In this document: in pieces, positions 43,986 to 52,105 of the stretch
How positions within the stretch are numbered: position 1 is the first letter of the stretch
Layout: every line of letters begins with the position of its first letter
DNA from: Rubrobacter marinus
GTDB lineage: Bacteria > Actinomycetota > Rubrobacteria > Rubrobacterales > Rubrobacteraceae
Reading direction: 5' to 3'
DNA length: 64,000 nt
Assembly: GCF_011492965.1 (NCBI RefSeq)
Contig: NZ_CP045121.1
Span: forward strand, 248,001-312,000
The notes under the pieces: model-generated
What the model was told of the DNA's origin: nothing
The model's database searches: none
The model's input: the letters and a program-made list of their open reading frames with translations, nothing else
Made by a program: the position numbers and the translations under genes

Positions 43986-45316
43986 TTATCGCTCTAGCCC
44001 TGGGGAAGATCCGGGGTGTCCGCCGACGACGAGCACGGTCCGGTTCGCGTGGCGCAGCACCTCCTCGGAGACGCTGCCGAGCAGGGCGTGCTCCAGCGTC
44101 GACTTCCCCTCGGAGCCCAGGACGACGGGCTCCGCCCCGAGCTCCTCGGCGACGGCGACGATCGCCCGGGCGGGCCTGCCGAGGACGATCAGCTCCTCGA
44201 ACTCCACGCCGGCCTTCTCGGCCAGGGCGCGCACCTTCCCGGCCGCCTCCCGGCCGTCCTCCGAGAGACGCCCGACGAAGTCCCCGTAGTGGATGCCGGA
44301 GTGGAACGTCAGATCCTCGTCGACGACGTAGAGGGCGAAGAGCCTGGCCCCGAGACCGCCGGCTACCTGCGCGGCGTACTCCGCGGCGCGCAGCGAGACC
44401 TCCGAGCCGTCCGTGGCGACGAGCACCGCCGGCCCCTCGAGCCCCGCGGCCTCTCCGTGGGTGAGGGTCCGGGCCTGCGAGGTCTGGTACGGCTCCGGGG
44501 TGACGAGGATCGGGCCCTTCGACTCTCCGAGCACCTGGTCCAGCGCCTCCCCCACCATCACGCGGCCGGCCCTTCCGAGGACCTTGGAGCCGAAGCAGAG
44601 GAGGGTGGGCTTCTCCTCCGCCGCTTGCAGGCAGAGGATCGTCTCCGGCACGTCCCCCACGGAGGTTCGCACCCTCGGGCGCAGGCCAACCGCCCCCTCT
44701 ATCTCGTCCGCGCGGGCCTCGAGGGTCTGCTCGACGTCGCGCAGCTCCCCCTGAGCGTCGCCCCCCACCCCGACAAGCTCGACCTCGGCGCCCAGAGCCC
44801 GGCCGAGGCTCGCGCCCAGGAGACCCGCCCGCTTCGTGTCCTCGAAGGAGCCGTAACCGACGAGCACGCGCTCCGGCGGCCACGCCGCCTCCCCCTCGCG
44901 CACGATCAGCACCGGGCAGCGCGAGCGGTGGGCCAGCCCCATCGAGACGCTGCCCAGGGCCAGGCGCCCGAGCCGCCCGAGCCCCCTGCTGCCGGCGATC
45001 ACGAGGCCCGCGCCGATCTCCTCGGCCTGCTCGACGATCTCCCCGACGAGGTGCCCCTCCCTCAGGTACGCCCCCGCGACCGTCCCGCCCTCTTCTCCTA
45101 TGGAGCGCACCTGCCGGTCGAGCTTGTCCCGCCCGATCTCCTCCAGGCCCTTCCTTATGAAGCCCTTGGCGTGGGGGGGGGGACGTTGAACCAGACGTGG
45201 ACGACGTGCAGCTCCGCGCCGCCCTTGTTCGCGAGATCCACCGCCGCACGCGCCGCGAGGGTCGTGTTCTCCAACCCGTCGGTCGCCAGCAGTATCTTCT
45301 CCGGGAAACCGTTCAC
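43986..45316 (-). CDS. Multidomain universal stress protein, one frameshift
   Basis: From GTG 45316 it reads NGFPEKILLATDGLENTTLA and AELHVVHVWFNVPPP, then hits a run of ten G (45173-45182, plus strand). One more base there continues into KGFIRKGLEEIGRDKLDRQV and gives 444 codons. Two domains keep the ATP-binding pattern G-2x-G-9x-G-S: GSRGLGRLGRLALGS (N-terminal) and GSEGKSTLEHALLGS (C-terminal). A middle domain (VLVGYGSFEDTKRAGLLG) lacks it. Tandem Usp proteins act in dormancy and stress survival. Possibly terminated by the hairpin at 43928-43980. Confidence 0.88.
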
Positions 45317-45379
45317 TTCCGACCCCTTCCTGACCCCTCTCGGGCCGACGCAGGACCTTAGATCACGACCGCGGAAACG

Positions 45380-45673
45380 CTACGTATACTCCCGGCACTC
45401 CAACCGGAACCCTCGCGGGGGAATGCTTGTCACCTTCGGATGCACCTCGTCGGCGAGACCGCCCTCCGAAAGCGCCGGGAACGACCTGCCCTCCAGACCC
45501 GCGGCATGAGCACGCCCGCGATGGCGCGGGTGCTCGAACGAACGCGAAGCCGGAGACCGCCTCCCCCCGGCCTCCGCGATGCTCTCGAGCGTCGCTCCCC
45601 CGTAACCCCCGGGCGCGAACTCCTCGAACGCCGCCTCCAGAACCTGTGCCCGCCGATCCAACACCTCGGCCAC
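45380..45673 (-). pseudogene. TetR-regulator remnant
   Basis: The start MAEVLDRRAQVLEAAFEEFA and GGYGGATLESIAEAGG resembles the first two helices of a TetR DNA-binding domain. The recognition helix is then lost and the frame runs into unrelated sequence to a stop at 45380. No ligand-binding domain follows in any frame. A TetR-like operator still lies directly upstream (45686). Confidence 0.45.
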
Positions 45674-45685
45674 CCAGCCCCCTTG

Positions 45686-45699
45686 ATTAAACGTTCAAT
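45686..45699. promoter_or_regulatory. TetR-type palindrome upstream of the TetR remnant
   Basis: ATTAAACGTTCAAT is a 14-base palindrome with one mismatched pair, the classic form of AcrR/TetR operators. It is one of the few A/T-rich spots in this area. Confidence 0.4.
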
Positions 45700-45945
45700 A
45701 ACCACAGCCTAGCCGCGATCGAGCACCCCGTCAAGCAACGAGAGGGGCTTCTTGGTGAGAGCGATCGCAACGATGCTGGCGAGCCGCTCGGGCCTCGCGC
45801 CGCGTCGGGATCGCTGGCGGGTGCCGCCTCTGACCCGCGCCTGCGTCACGCGCCGAAGGCCGGGAGGTAATTCGGGGCGAAGGTGCGCTTCGGGAGCTCC
45901 GGACGGGGTGCTTTGGGCTACCATGTCCCCGGAAGGGAGGCAGGA

Positions 45946-47267
45946 ATGGCACGTGCTTATCCCGGGGATCTCGCCGCCCTCGTGGCGTCGCGCTGGGACG
46001 AGGTAGCGCCCGTCGGGGAGCGGGGATCGGCGTGGGCGGGGAGCGGGGGGGCGGCGCCGAGCCTCGGCGCGCTCGAGGAGTTGCTCGACGCCTGCTACCA
46101 GGCGGGCCTCATGCGCGAGGAGGAGAGGACCGTCTCCTTCCGGCTCGTTCTGGCCGACCCCGAGGCCTTTCCCCTCGGTGGGGGACCTCCCTCGGGTTTC
46201 ACAGGCTCGCCTTCCCGCGGGCACAGCCCCTCGACGAGGACGTATTGAGGCGCCTCTCCCCGGCCGCCGACTACCACCGCTCCCTCATCGGGGCTCGGGA
46301 GACCGCGGACGGCGGGCTTGAGGTCTGGGCCTGGTCCACTCCGGCCCGGGGTGGGTGAGGGCCACCCAGGGCGGGCGGGGCGCCCGGCGCCTCTCCCGCC
46401 GGCGCCCGTCGTGCACGTGACGGGCCCGGGGCGCGTCGTGGTGTCCAGGGGCGACCGGGCGGTCGCCGAGCTGAGGGGGGGCAAGCTCTCCGGTCCCAGG
46501 GCGGACGTCTTCGCCTCCAGGTGGCTGCCGGCGAGCTTCGCGCCGGTCAGGGCGGAGCTCGTCGAGCTGCACGACGAGGCGCGGCGGCGGGCCGCCGCCG
46601 CGGGGGAGCCCTGGGCGCCCCTGGACCCCGACCTGATCCGCCTCGTCGGCCAGCACACCATCAGGCGCGTGATCGCCGTGATGCGCGCCGTCCACCACGG
46701 CGGGACGCTCGTCTTCGTCCCGCCGGAGCTTACGGACGAGCTCTCGGGCGAGAACTCGTACTTCGCCTTCCGCCACCCCTTCGCCGAGGACGAGCCCCGC
46801 CGCCGCTTCAGGACGCTCATCGTCGGCGTCATGAACCGCCTGGCGCAGGTACACGGCAAGGGCGAGGAGGGCAGCTACCCGAGGGCGGTCGGCTGGGGGA
46901 GTACGAGGGGAGCCGGGACGAGGGGCTCGCCGCGCTCGACGAGGCCGTCTTCGAGGTGGCGCACCTTATCGCCGGGCTCTCGGCGGTGGACGGGGCGGTC
47001 GTGATGACCAAGCGTTTCGAGATCCTGGGCTTCGGCGCGGAGATCTCCGGGGCGCTCCCCCCCGCGAGGACGGTGGCCCGCGCGCTGGATCCGGAGGGGG
47101 AGAGGGTCCGGCGGGAGTCGACCGACGGCGTCGGTACCCGCCACCGCTCGGCCTACAGGCTGTGCGGGGCGCTGCCGGGGTCGGTGGCGGTCGTGGTGAG
47201 CCAGGACGGCGGCGTGAGGTTCGTCACGCGCAAGGACGGAGAGATCACGTACTGGAACCACGCGTGA
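45946..47267 (+). CDS. Diadenylate-cyclase-like (DACNV-type) sensor protein, four frameshifts
   Basis: Four single-base losses (GGG 46194-46196, GGG 46327-46329, CCC 46395-46397, GGGGG 46895-46899) split the gene. Restored, it is exactly 442 codons from ATG 45946 (GGGAGG upstream). The C-terminal domain holds both nucleotide-cyclase motifs of DisA/CdaA: D-G-A in LSAVDGAVVMTKRFE (about residue 350) and R-H-R in DGVGTRHRSAYRLC (about 400). It ends FVTRKDGEITYWNHA. The N-terminal 300 residues (GRVVVSRGDRAVAELRGGKL, PLDPDLIRLVGQHTIRRVIA) fit a sensor region. Such proteins may make or sense cyclic di-AMP-like nucleotides; activity is inferred from the motifs only. Confidence 0.72.
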
Positions 47268-47510
47268 GCTTCCGCGGGCAACGGGCGGGATGGATTCTTG
47301 CGCGGGGCGAGCGCCCGGCGCCGAGCCTCGTGGAACCCGAGCCTTCGCCACCTTCCACCGGATAGCGTCCGGCCCCGGGTCGGCCTGCGAAGCGCGGCCC
47401 GAAGGTGAGCCGCGCCTCGCAGGTCAGCACCACCGTCTCGGGCCGGCATCGATTCGTTCGAAGATGCGGCAGTGCTCGCGCCGCGGGACGCCCGCGGGGT
47501 TCGGTGCGTG

Positions 47511-48056
47511 CTACTCGCCGGGCGGGTCGTCGCGGACCACCGCCGGGTTGTCGTCGGTCGGGGGGTCCGCGCCCGGCGGGGGAGGCGACGGCTCGACCTT
47601 GCCCGAGCCCTCCTCTATCTGACGGCGGATCGACTCGAGCGTCTCCGAGATCCCGCGCGCCAGCGGGTCCTCGCCCTCGGGCGCCCGATCCCCGAGCTCG
47701 CCTTCTACCGAGCGCTCCCCGAAGGAGAGGTGGACCGTTACCTCGCTCCCGCCACCGCCGGACCCCGCGACGGTGAGCCAGCCCGAGTAGTCGCGCCCCG
47801 CCTCGGCGCCCCACTCCATGCGCCTCTGGCCCTCGTCCAAGGCCAGGTAGCCCTCGGCGTCGAAGGAGCCGTCGCCCCCGGGGTACTGCAGCGTCGTGCG
47901 CACCCTCCGGCCCGGAACCCCCTCGGCGGAGGGTCCCTCGATGGAGGCGTCCGTGACGGGGGGCAGGTACTTCGGGAGGTTGTCGACGTCGGAGAGCCAG
48001 CCGAATACCTCGTCGGGCGGGGCTCCCACGACCTGCGTCTGCTCGTACTCGCTCAT
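47511..48056 (-). CDS. SRPBCC-family protein (polyketide cyclase/START-like)
   Basis: 181 residues beginning MSEYEQTQVVGAPPDEVFGW, then LSDVDNLPKYLPPVTDASIE, the usual start of this lipid/cyclic-ligand-binding fold. Middle: EWGAEAGRDYSGWLTV and SEVTVHLSFGE; the C-terminal helix is GISETLESIRRQIEEGSGKV. The last 30 residues are a disordered acidic/proline tail. Ligand unknown. ATG 48056 with GGGAGAAGAG upstream. Confidence 0.85.
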   Translation of the reverse strand: MSEYEQTQVVGAPPDEVFGWLSDVDNLPKYLPPVTDASIEGPSAEGVPGRRVRTTLQYPGGDGSFDAEGYLALDEGQRRMEWGAEAGRDYSGWLTVAGSGGGGSEVTVHLSFGERSVEGELGDRAPEGEDPLARGISETLESIRRQIEEGSGKVEPSPPPPGADPPTDDNPAVVRDDPPGE

Positions 48057-48176
48057 GCTCTTCTCCCTTGGATGCTTCGGCGCCTGGTAGCCGCCTCTAG
48101 TGGTACCGATTCGGGTTCTCTTGAAGCTTGCGCGGGCGCCCGAAGACGCAGGTGCAACCGCGAGGTCTCCGCCGGG

Positions 48177-48482
48177 TCACGGCACGGGGCCGTCTCGCTG
48201 CGAACCCGCGTCGCGCCTCAACTCGCGCAGGCCCCGATCGGTGAGGCCCGCCACGTGCGCCGGCGCGGACCGGCCGGTGACCCCCTCGCGGTAGCGGCCG
48301 CGCAGGCGGACGTAGTTTCCCCGCACGAGGTCGCGGAACAGCTCCGCCGTCTCCGCCTCGTCCAGGCCCACCCCGGTCCCCATCCGGGCCAGGTCCCCCG
48401 GCCCGAGTTTCAAGGGGCCGGACCGTCCGCCCCCGTCGCCGTCATCGAGCATCCGTGCGTGGATGGCATCGAGCATCCGCAC
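48177..48482 (-). CDS. Small conserved hypothetical protein, paralog of 16674-16983
   Basis: 101 residues from GTG 48482, with GGAGGAGA about 8 bases upstream (a TTG at 48518 is the alternative). It reads RMLDAIHARMLDDGDGGGRS, LKLGPGDLARMGTGVGLDEA and LFRDLVRGNYVRLRGRYREG. The L-K-L-G-P-x-D-L and Y/L-V-R-L-R-G-R-Y/W-R-E-G motifs are shared with 16674-16983. The C-terminus is LTDRGLRELRRDAG, which could be a winged-helix wing. Function unknown. Confidence 0.7.
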   Translation of the reverse strand: MRMLDAIHARMLDDGDGGGRSGPLKLGPGDLARMGTGVGLDEAETAELFRDLVRGNYVRLRGRYREGVTGRSAPAHVAGLTDRGLRELRRDAGSQRDGPVP

Positions 48483-48678
48483 GAGATTCTCCTCCGCCCT
48501 CGGGTACGCTCCGCGCAACTGATCCGCCCTCCTCGTACTCGTCGGTACTACATCTATGTTCCCGTTGTTTGTATTTCTTAACTGTTCATATACTCACCGA
48601 GCCGGCGAAACCGTCGTCGCGTTTACTTGCCAGCGTTCGTGTAGGATTGCCGCTCGCCCGGTATCTGCTGAAGGGTCG

Positions 48679-49161
48679 GTGGTTTACACGAACGCGAGCG
48701 ACAGCTCCCCCCGCTCCGTCACAGAGAAGCTGCGGCGGCTGAGCGCGGCCAACACGAGGTACGGGGCCGCCCTTGCCCGCAGGCTCGGCTTCGGCTTCAC
48801 GGAGGCCGTCGCGCTGCAGCACCTCGCCCTGGCGGGGGCGGAGGGCCTCAGCGCTCGCGGGCTCGGCGAGCGGCTCTCGGTGACCTCGGGCGCGGTGACC
48901 GCCCTGGCGGACAGGCTGGAGCGCGCCGGACACCTCGAGCGACGCCCCAATCGCGAGGACCGCCGGAGCCTGGTGTTGATGCTGACGCCCTCCGGGCGCC
49001 GGGAGGCCGCCCGGCACGTCGCTCCACTCACCGAAGAGCTCGACGAGGCGGCCGCGAAGCTCGCGCCGGAGGAGAGGGCGCTCGTGGGGAGGTTCCTCGA
49101 TGCCGTCGTCGAGATCACAGAGCGCAGGTCCCGGGCGGGCGGAGGCGCCAACGGGGGCTAG
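48679..49161 (+). CDS. MarR-family transcriptional regulator
   Basis: 160 residues from GTG 48679. Helix-turn-helix and wing: LSARGLGERLSVTSGAVTAL, then ADRLERAGHLERRPNREDRR and SLVLMLTPSGRR. The first helix (SVTEKLRRLSAANTRYGAAL) and last helix (EERALVGRFLDAVVEITERR) form the dimerisation domain. Ligands are typically phenolic or oxidant signals. The A/T-rich divergent region 48540-48600 is a likely binding site. A longer frame starting at 48556 passes through that region and is rejected. Confidence 0.9.
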   Translation: MVYTNASDSSPRSVTEKLRRLSAANTRYGAALARRLGFGFTEAVALQHLALAGAEGLSARGLGERLSVTSGAVTALADRLERAGHLERRPNREDRRSLVLMLTPSGRREAARHVAPLTEELDEAAAKLAPEERALVGRFLDAVVEITERRSRAGGGANGG

Positions 49162-49693
49162 CGCGGCCCCTCGAAGTACGGGTGTCCGAGTGACGCCTCT
49201 CTCGTGCACCGCGACCGGAGGCCAGCAGGGAGCTGCAGGGAGAGGCCGGCTCGCGCTCCTGGGGAGACGATAGACGGTAGCGGAGCGGCAAGGATGCGTC
49301 TCTTCCGGGGTCGTGAGATCCGCGGCCCCGCTGTTTTCGGGCCCTCCACGCCCTCGACGACTTGCGCGACGCCGCCCCGCTCCTCCTCCGCGTGAGAAGA
49401 GGGCGATCGACCCTGAGCCTCCGGTACCGCAGGGGGAGGCGTGCCCCGTTCCGGAGTTGACCAGAGGGCTGCGGGGGGATACCGTGGGCGGCCGTGCCAG
49501 GATGCGGGCCGGTTCCGAAGACACGGGGGATGCCCTCCTGGATCTTCGCCGCGTTTCTTTGAAGAAGCCGCGTGCGGGAACGAGGCCGGGGTACGCCGCT
49601 CGCTCCCGGTCCGGGCCGGCACCTCGCGGTGAGCCCTCCGTCGCTACTCGGGGCGGCATCCTCGCGGGCAGTCGTAGACGAGCAGGAGGAAAA
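49162..49693. other. Long non-coding region
   Basis: 532 bases between the MarR gene and the HAD phosphatase. No reading frame shows protein-like composition. The last 20 bases hold the AGGAGGA ribosome site of the HAD gene. I found no repeat or clear promoter. Confidence 0.4.
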
Positions 49694-50464
49694 GTGGAAC
49701 GTTCGCAGCCCAAAAACTACTTTATCGATATGGACGGCGTCCTCATGCGGGGCGCGGCGCCCATACCCGGTGCGGCGGACTTTATCGGCAGGCTCGTGGA
49801 GCGCGGGGCGAAGTTCCTTCTGCTCACGAACAACTCCCTGTTCACCCCGCGAGATCTCAGGCTGCGGTTGGAGCGCAGCGGCCTCGAGGTGCCGCCGGAG
49901 TCGATCTACACCTCGGCGATGGCGACCGCCCGTTTTCTGCACTCGCAGCACCCCGAGGGGACGGCGTACGTTATCGGGGAGTCGGGGCTGACGACGGCGC
50001 TGCACGAGGTCGGTTACACGCTCACGGACACGGACCCGAGGTACGTCGTGATCGGGGAGACGGCGTCGTACTCCTTCGAGCGCATCGCCAGGGCGATACG
50101 GCTCGTGGCCGCCGGCGCGAGCTTTATCGCGACGAACCCGGACGTAAAAGGACCGAGCGAGACCGGCCTGATCCCGGCCACCGGGGCGATGGCGGCGCTT
50201 ATCTCCAGCGCCTCCGGCGTGAAGCCGTACTTCGTGGGGAAGCCCAACCCGCTGATGATGCGCACGGCGCTCAACGCCATAGACGCGCACTCCGAGGACT
50301 CCGTGATGATCGGCGACAACATGGACACCGACGTCATCATGGGCATCGAGAGCGGCCTGGAGACCATCCTCGTCCTCTCGGGCGTCACCCGGCGCGTGCA
50401 CGTCGACGGGTACTCCTACAGCCCCACGCGGATCCTCGACTCGGTCGCCGACATAGAGCCGTAG
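49694..50464 (+). CDS. HAD-IIA family phosphatase (NagD/PGP-like)
   Basis: 256 residues from GTG 49694, directly after AGGAGGA. HAD motifs: NYFIDMDGVLMRG (nucleophile Asp, residues 8-20), LLTNNS (motif II), VGKPNPLMM (Lys, motif III) and VMIGDNMDTDVIMG (motif IV). The cap is the C2A type. Family members dephosphorylate phosphoglycolate, glycerol phosphate, ribonucleotides or 4-nitrophenyl phosphate. A second paralog is at 58771 in the same locus. It is convergent with the GpsA-like gene, sharing the hairpin at 50570-50596. Confidence 0.92.
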   Translation: MERSQPKNYFIDMDGVLMRGAAPIPGAADFIGRLVERGAKFLLLTNNSLFTPRDLRLRLERSGLEVPPESIYTSAMATARFLHSQHPEGTAYVIGESGLTTALHEVGYTLTDTDPRYVVIGETASYSFERIARAIRLVAAGASFIATNPDVKGPSETGLIPATGAMAALISSASGVKPYFVGKPNPLMMRTALNAIDAHSEDSVMIGDNMDTDVIMGIESGLETILVLSGVTRRVHVDGYSYSPTRILDSVADIEP

Positions 50465-50569
50465 GGCCGCCCCGGTAGGGGACGGATCGGCCGCGCAAGC
50501 ATGGCGGCGGACCGAGGCGTACCGTTGCTCCGCAGCTCGTGTACCCTCGTACCCCAGCCTGCGCGGCGA

Positions 50570-50596
50570 GGAGGGTAAGCGAGGCGCTTACCCTCC
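50570..50596. terminator. Bidirectional hairpin terminator
   Basis: GGAGGGTAAGCG (50570-50581) and CGCTTACCCTCC (50585-50596) form a perfect 12-bp stem with loop AGG, just past the stop of the GpsA-like gene (minus) and 105 bases after the HAD gene (plus). Confidence 0.65.
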
Positions 50597-50602
50597 CGCT
50601 CT

Positions 50603-51595
50603 CTACTCGGCGAGAAGTGTCGCGAGCGAGGAGCCGCCCGGCTCGACGCGCCCGCCCAGCACGTCGTCGAGGTGGTAGAGGAGCGGCAGCTCTTCCCTCC
50701 CCATCCCGACCGAGCGCGCGAGCGCGAGCGCGGGCGGGAGCGTGCCGAGGCCCTCGACGGTCGCGTTGTTCATCTTCTCCCGCGCCGCGTCGGGCGTGTT
50801 GCCCTCGCCGAGCAGGCGGCCGAAATCGCCGTTGCGCCCGCTCAGGCAGGTGACGTAGAGGTCTCCCGCGCCGGCCGGTCCGGCCGCCGTCTCCGTCCGT
50901 CCGCCGGCCGCGGCGACGAGCGCCGAGAGCTCACCGAGCGAGGTGCCGTAGGCGAGGGCGAGCAGGTTCGGGGGCGCCTCGCGTCCGGTGAGGTAGCCGA
51001 AGACGATCGCGTAGCAGTTCTTCAGCGCGGCGCAGAGCCCCAGGCCGAGGAGGTCGTCCGTCGTGCCGGGGAGGTAGTAGTCCGTCTCGACGGCGCGGGC
51101 GAGCTCGCGGGCGTGCTCCCGCTCCCCGCTGCCGTAGGCGGTCTGGGTGGGGGTACGTTGGATGAGGTCGATCGCCTTGACCGGACCGCCGACCACGACC
51201 ACGGGATGGGAGCGTCCAAAGATCTCGCGCACCCTGACGACGGCCGGTACGATCTCCCCCCCGCGCTCGACGAGGCCCTTGGTGAACACGAGGACGGGGA
51301 CGCCCTCGGGGACCGCCGCCGCGGCCTCTTCGGAGACCCATTCGGCCCCCTCAGATGTCACGGCCAGGGCGACAATCTCCGCGTCGCGGACGGCCTCGGA
51401 GATCTCCGTGGTCGCCTCGACGGGGGAGGGGAGGGCGGTCTTCAAGTCCGGGTGGGGGGCGCCGGCGGCCAGGGCCTCCAGCGCGGGCCCGTCGATCCAG
51501 TCGGGGCCCCAGTAGCGGAGATCGTGGCCGCGTTCGAGCGCCGGGGCGCCGAACGCCGAGCCCATCTGCCCGGCGCCCAGCACGGTTATCTTCAC
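50603..51595 (-). CDS. GpsA-like NAD(P)-dependent sugar/glycerol-phosphate dehydrogenase
   Basis: 330 residues. N-terminal Rossmann motif LGAGQMGSAFGAPA (residues 5-18); FTKGLVERGGEIVP (about 105), VVVVGGPVKAIDLIQR (about 133), LCAALKNCYAIVFGYLTG (about 190, catalytic Lys in ALKN) and GPAGAGDLYVTCLSGRNGDF (about 240) follow GpsA. The Asp-Arg-Asn set at the end is present. The context of kinases and an isomerase suggests it oxidises a phosphorylated polyol rather than serving lipid synthesis. It is followed by rpiB and the FGGY kinase upstream on the same strand; a paralog is at 62924. Confidence 0.88.
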   Translation of the reverse strand: MKITVLGAGQMGSAFGAPALERGHDLRYWGPDWIDGPALEALAAGAPHPDLKTALPSPVEATTEISEAVRDAEIVALAVTSEGAEWVSEEAAAAVPEGVPVLVFTKGLVERGGEIVPAVVRVREIFGRSHPVVVVGGPVKAIDLIQRTPTQTAYGSGEREHARELARAVETDYYLPGTTDDLLGLGLCAALKNCYAIVFGYLTGREAPPNLLALAYGTSLGELSALVAAAGGRTETAAGPAGAGDLYVTCLSGRNGDFGRLLGEGNTPDAAREKMNNATVEGLGTLPPALALARSVGMGREELPLLYHLDDVLGGRVEPGGSSLATLLAE

Positions 51596-51604
51596 CGGCG
51601 TGCC

Positions 51605-52066
51605 CTAGGAGCTCGAGGCCGCGCCGTGGTAGCGGCGGTCTATAGCCTCCATCTTCTCGACCTTCTTCGCCGAGGAGCCGCCCGCGAACTCGGACTCCAG
51701 CCACGCGTCCAGGACCGTCTTCGCCGCCTCCGGCCCGATCACGCGCTGGCCCATGGTGAGGACCTGGGCGTTGTTGGACTTTCTGGCCCGCTCGGCCGAG
51801 TAGACGTCGTGGCACTGGGCCGCGCGCACGCCGGGGACCTTGTTGGCCGTGATGCTCATCCCCAGGCCCGTCCCGCAGCAGAGTATGGCCCGCTCGTGCT
51901 CGCCGCGCGCCACCGCCTCGGCGACCTCGACGGCGACGTCCGGGTAGTCGGCGCCCTCCTTGATCCCGTAGTCCTGGACCTCGTAGCCCTTCTCCTTGAG
52001 ATGCTCGATGAGCACGCCCTTGAGCTCCAGGGCCGCATCGTCCGCGCCTATGCCTATGGCCGTCAT
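51605..52066 (-). CDS. rpiB: RpiB/LacAB-type sugar-phosphate isomerase
   Basis: 153 residues beginning MTAIGIGADDAALELKGVLI. The active-site Cys is in AILCCGTGLGMSITANKVPG (about 70), followed by VRAAQCHDVYSAERARKSNN and VLTMGQRVIGPE. RpiB enzymes interconvert aldose and ketose phosphates, including ribose-5-P/ribulose-5-P, and in erythritol pathways erythrulose-4-P/erythrose-4-P. Its place between an FGGY kinase and a GpsA-like dehydrogenase favours a catabolic role. The stop is 9 bases from the GpsA-like start. Confidence 0.93.
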   Translation of the reverse strand: MTAIGIGADDAALELKGVLIEHLKEKGYEVQDYGIKEGADYPDVAVEVAEAVARGEHERAILCCGTGLGMSITANKVPGVRAAQCHDVYSAERARKSNNAQVLTMGQRVIGPEAAKTVLDAWLESEFAGGSSAKKVEKMEAIDRRYHGAASSS

Positions 52067-52105
52067 CGCCCTTACCTCCTTCGGTCTCTTTCGTGCGTTT
52101 TTATA

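Noticed and set aside
43429..44289. 286-residue plus-strand ORF in the 43.4-44.3 kb gap
   Set aside because: Ser/Arg/Pro rich without secondary-structure pattern, no ribosome site, and runs into the universal stress gene.
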